Shown piece after piece: positions 40,729-41,982 of a stretch of DNA of 41,982 nucleotides. The DNA lies in assembly GCA_003105015.1 (NCBI GenBank), contig PQAF01000015.1, positions 1-41,982 on the forward strand, given 5' to 3'. The translations under genes were made by a program, and so were the position numbers. Position 1 is the first letter of the stretch. The number at the start of each line of letters is the position of its first letter. The notes under the pieces are model-generated. The model ran no database searches and was not told where the DNA came from. It worked only from the letters and a program-made list of their open reading frames with translations. This DNA is from Rhodocyclales bacterium (GTDB taxonomy: Bacteria; Pseudomonadota; Gammaproteobacteria; Burkholderiales; Rhodocyclaceae).

Positions 40729-41798
40729 GCGCGCAATGCGAAGTCACGATCAAGGCCGCCTCCGGTGCGCCCATGAGCCTGTTCGAGCGCTGGCTGACGC
40801 TGTGGGTGTTCCTCTGCATCGTCGCCGGCATCGCGTTCGGCCAGTTCCTGCCGGCGCCGTTCCAGGCCCTCGGCCGCATGGAGGTGGCGCGGGTGAACAT
40901 CCCGGTCGGCCTGCTCATCTGGGTGATGATCGTGCCGATGCTGGTGAAGGTGGACTTCGGCGCCCTGCACGAGGTGCGCCGCCACGTGCGCGGCATCGGC
41001 GTGACGCTGCTGGTGAACTGGCTGGTGAAGCCCTTCTCGATGGCCTTCCTTGCCTGGCTCTTCATCCGCCAGCTCTTCGCGCCCTGGCTGCCGGCCGACC
41101 AGATCGATTCCTACATCGCCGGCCTGATCCTGCTCGCCGCGGCGCCGTGCACGGCCATGGTCTTCGTCTGGAGCCGGCTCACGAACGGCGACCCGCTGTT
41201 CACGCTCTCGCAGGTGGCGGTGAACGACGTCATCATGGTGTTCGCCTTCGCCCCCCTCGTCGGTCTGCTGCTCGGCATCTCGGCCATCGTCGTGCCGTGG
41301 GACACGCTGGTCACCTCCGTCGTGCTCTACATCGTCATCCCGCTGGCGCTGGCGCAGCTCTGGCGCAAGTCGCTGCTGTCGAAGGGGCAGGCGCACTTCG
41401 ACGCGACGATGGCGAAGCTCGGCCCCTGGTCGATCGCCGCGCTGCTCGCCACCCTGGTGCTGCTCTTCGCCTTCCAGGGCCGGGCCATCATCGAGCAGCC
41501 GCTGGTGATCGCGCTGCTCGCCGTGCCGATCCTCATCCAGGTCTTCTTCAATTCGTCCCTGGCCTACCTGCTCAACCGCGCGGTCGGCGAGCAGCACAGC
41601 GTCGCCTGCCCCTCGGCGCTGATCGGCGCCTCCAACTTCTTCGAGCTGGCGGTGGCCGCCGCCATCGGCCTGTTCGGCTTCGAGTCGGGCGCCGCGCTCG
41701 CCACCGTGGTCGGCGTGCTGATCGAGGTGCCGGTGATGCTGCTGGTGGTGAAGGTGGTCAACGCCAGCAAGGGCTGGTACGAGCGCGGGGGAACCTGA
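40725..41798 (+). CDS. acr3: Arsenite efflux transporter, ACR3 family
   Basis: 357 residues with ten membrane helices. The essential ACR3 Cys is at residue 142 in AAAPCTAMVFVWS, and the conserved Glu is in the FESGAALATVVG segment. WVMIVPMLVKVDF, near residue 67, is a family hallmark. Exports As(OH)3/arsenite using the proton motive force. Last gene of the ars operon seen in this window. Confidence 0.95.
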   Translation: MSAQCEVTIKAASGAPMSLFERWLTLWVFLCIVAGIAFGQFLPAPFQALGRMEVARVNIPVGLLIWVMIVPMLVKVDFGALHEVRRHVRGIGVTLLVNWLVKPFSMAFLAWLFIRQLFAPWLPADQIDSYIAGLILLAAAPCTAMVFVWSRLTNGDPLFTLSQVAVNDVIMVFAFAPLVGLLLGISAIVVPWDTLVTSVVLYIVIPLALAQLWRKSLLSKGQAHFDATMAKLGPWSIAALLATLVLLFAFQGRAIIEQPLVIALLAVPILIQVFFNSSLAYLLNRAVGEQHSVACPSALIGASNFFELAVAAAIGLFGFESGAALATVVGVLIEVPVMLLVVKVVNASKGWYERGGT

Positions 41799-41914
41799 TC
41801 GCCGGCGCCGGCAAGGACTTGGCGTTTCGGCGATTGGGGACTATCTTTAATCATTAGAACAAGAAATCTCCGGCGGACAGCAGCCGGTCCATCCCAACGG
41901 TCAGAAAGGAGCAC

Positions 41915-41982
41915 ATGATGAAACTTGCAAGAATCGCAATGACAGCGCTGCTGGGCGCTTCGCTTTCCGCTTCCGTCCTCGC
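41915..41982 (+). CDS. 5' end of an exported protein, cut by the window
   Basis: AAAGGAGC precedes ATGATG at 41915-41920. The visible 22 codons encode a Sec signal peptide (MMKLARIAMTALLGASLS, then ASVLA). The mature protein lies outside the window, so function cannot be given. The 116-bp gap before it contains an A+T-rich stretch (tctttaatcattagaacaag) and may hold its own promoter. Its direction continues the ars operon. Confidence 0.7.
   Translation, partial: MMKLARIAMTALLGASLSASVL

Overview
The window is GC-rich (most genes look like two-thirds G+C or more) and reads like a chromosome segment of a betaproteobacterium, probably Rhodocyclales. Reasons: a Burkholderiales/Rhodocyclales-type 16-strand porin, TRAP transporters, REP-like palindromes that translate as PLPQAGEG, and respiratory modules of the DMSO-reductase/NrfD kind. 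No rRNA, tRNA, CRISPR array, phage or insertion sequence was seen. The taxonomic call is inference.

Left part (1-17.7 kb): an ion-transport block. One leftward run (12496 down to 131) encodes an SLC13/ArsB-type permease, a CaCA exchanger, a P2-type Ca-ATPase, a complete Mrp antiporter (AB fusion, C, D, E, F, G) and a Na/Pi cotransporter, nearly all with overlapping stop/start codons. A porin, a UspA protein, an NhaD-like antiporter and a Kef-type K+/H+ antiporter follow. Then comes a TRAP uptake operon (dctP-dctQ-dctM, 17.9-21.7 kb) whose large permease contains a low-complexity, REP-derived insert, and a VapBC toxin-antitoxin pair.

Right part (22.5-41.8 kb): a respiratory island for an inorganic (probably arsenic-type) substrate. 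A leftward operon starting at 35856 encodes a four-cluster ferredoxin subunit (B), an NrfD quinone-reacting subunit (C), a Tat-exported molybdopterin catalytic subunit (A) and a TorD chaperone (D). It continues with six tightly coupled accessory genes: an unknown protein, a HisA-like TIM-barrel protein, an exported rhodanese-like protein lacking its catalytic Cys, a polyferredoxin with an MvhD-like domain, another unknown, and a YqeB-family (selenium-dependent Mo hydroxylase maturation) protein. A second leftward operon below it encodes a Tat-exported ferredoxin, a second NrfD protein, a multihaem cytochrome c, an unknown protein and a hemerythrin-like protein with a degraded metal site. Divergent from B is a three-gene sensor system resembling AioXSR/ArxXSR: a PhnD-like periplasmic binding protein with one mature cysteine, a histidine kinase and a sigma-54 activator. 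The 328-bp divergent region holds a good -24/-12 sigma-54 promoter pointing at B and two 16-bp inverted repeats 33 bp apart upstream of it. arsR, arsC and acr3 follow directly.

Working model (inference): the kinase/activator pair senses a periplasmic oxyanion and switches on B-C-A through sigma-54. A/B/C moves electrons between that oxyanion and the quinone pool, and the ArsR-ArsC-Acr3 genes detoxify arsenic in the cytoplasm. The catalytic subunit is not a standard ArxA/ArrA: the third cysteine of its N-terminal Fe-S motif is Asp, the gene order is B-C-A-D, and the operon carries unusual maturation-type genes. Arsenite oxidation (Arx-like) is the leading guess; arsenate, antimonate, selenate or tetrathionate reduction cannot be excluded from sequence alone.
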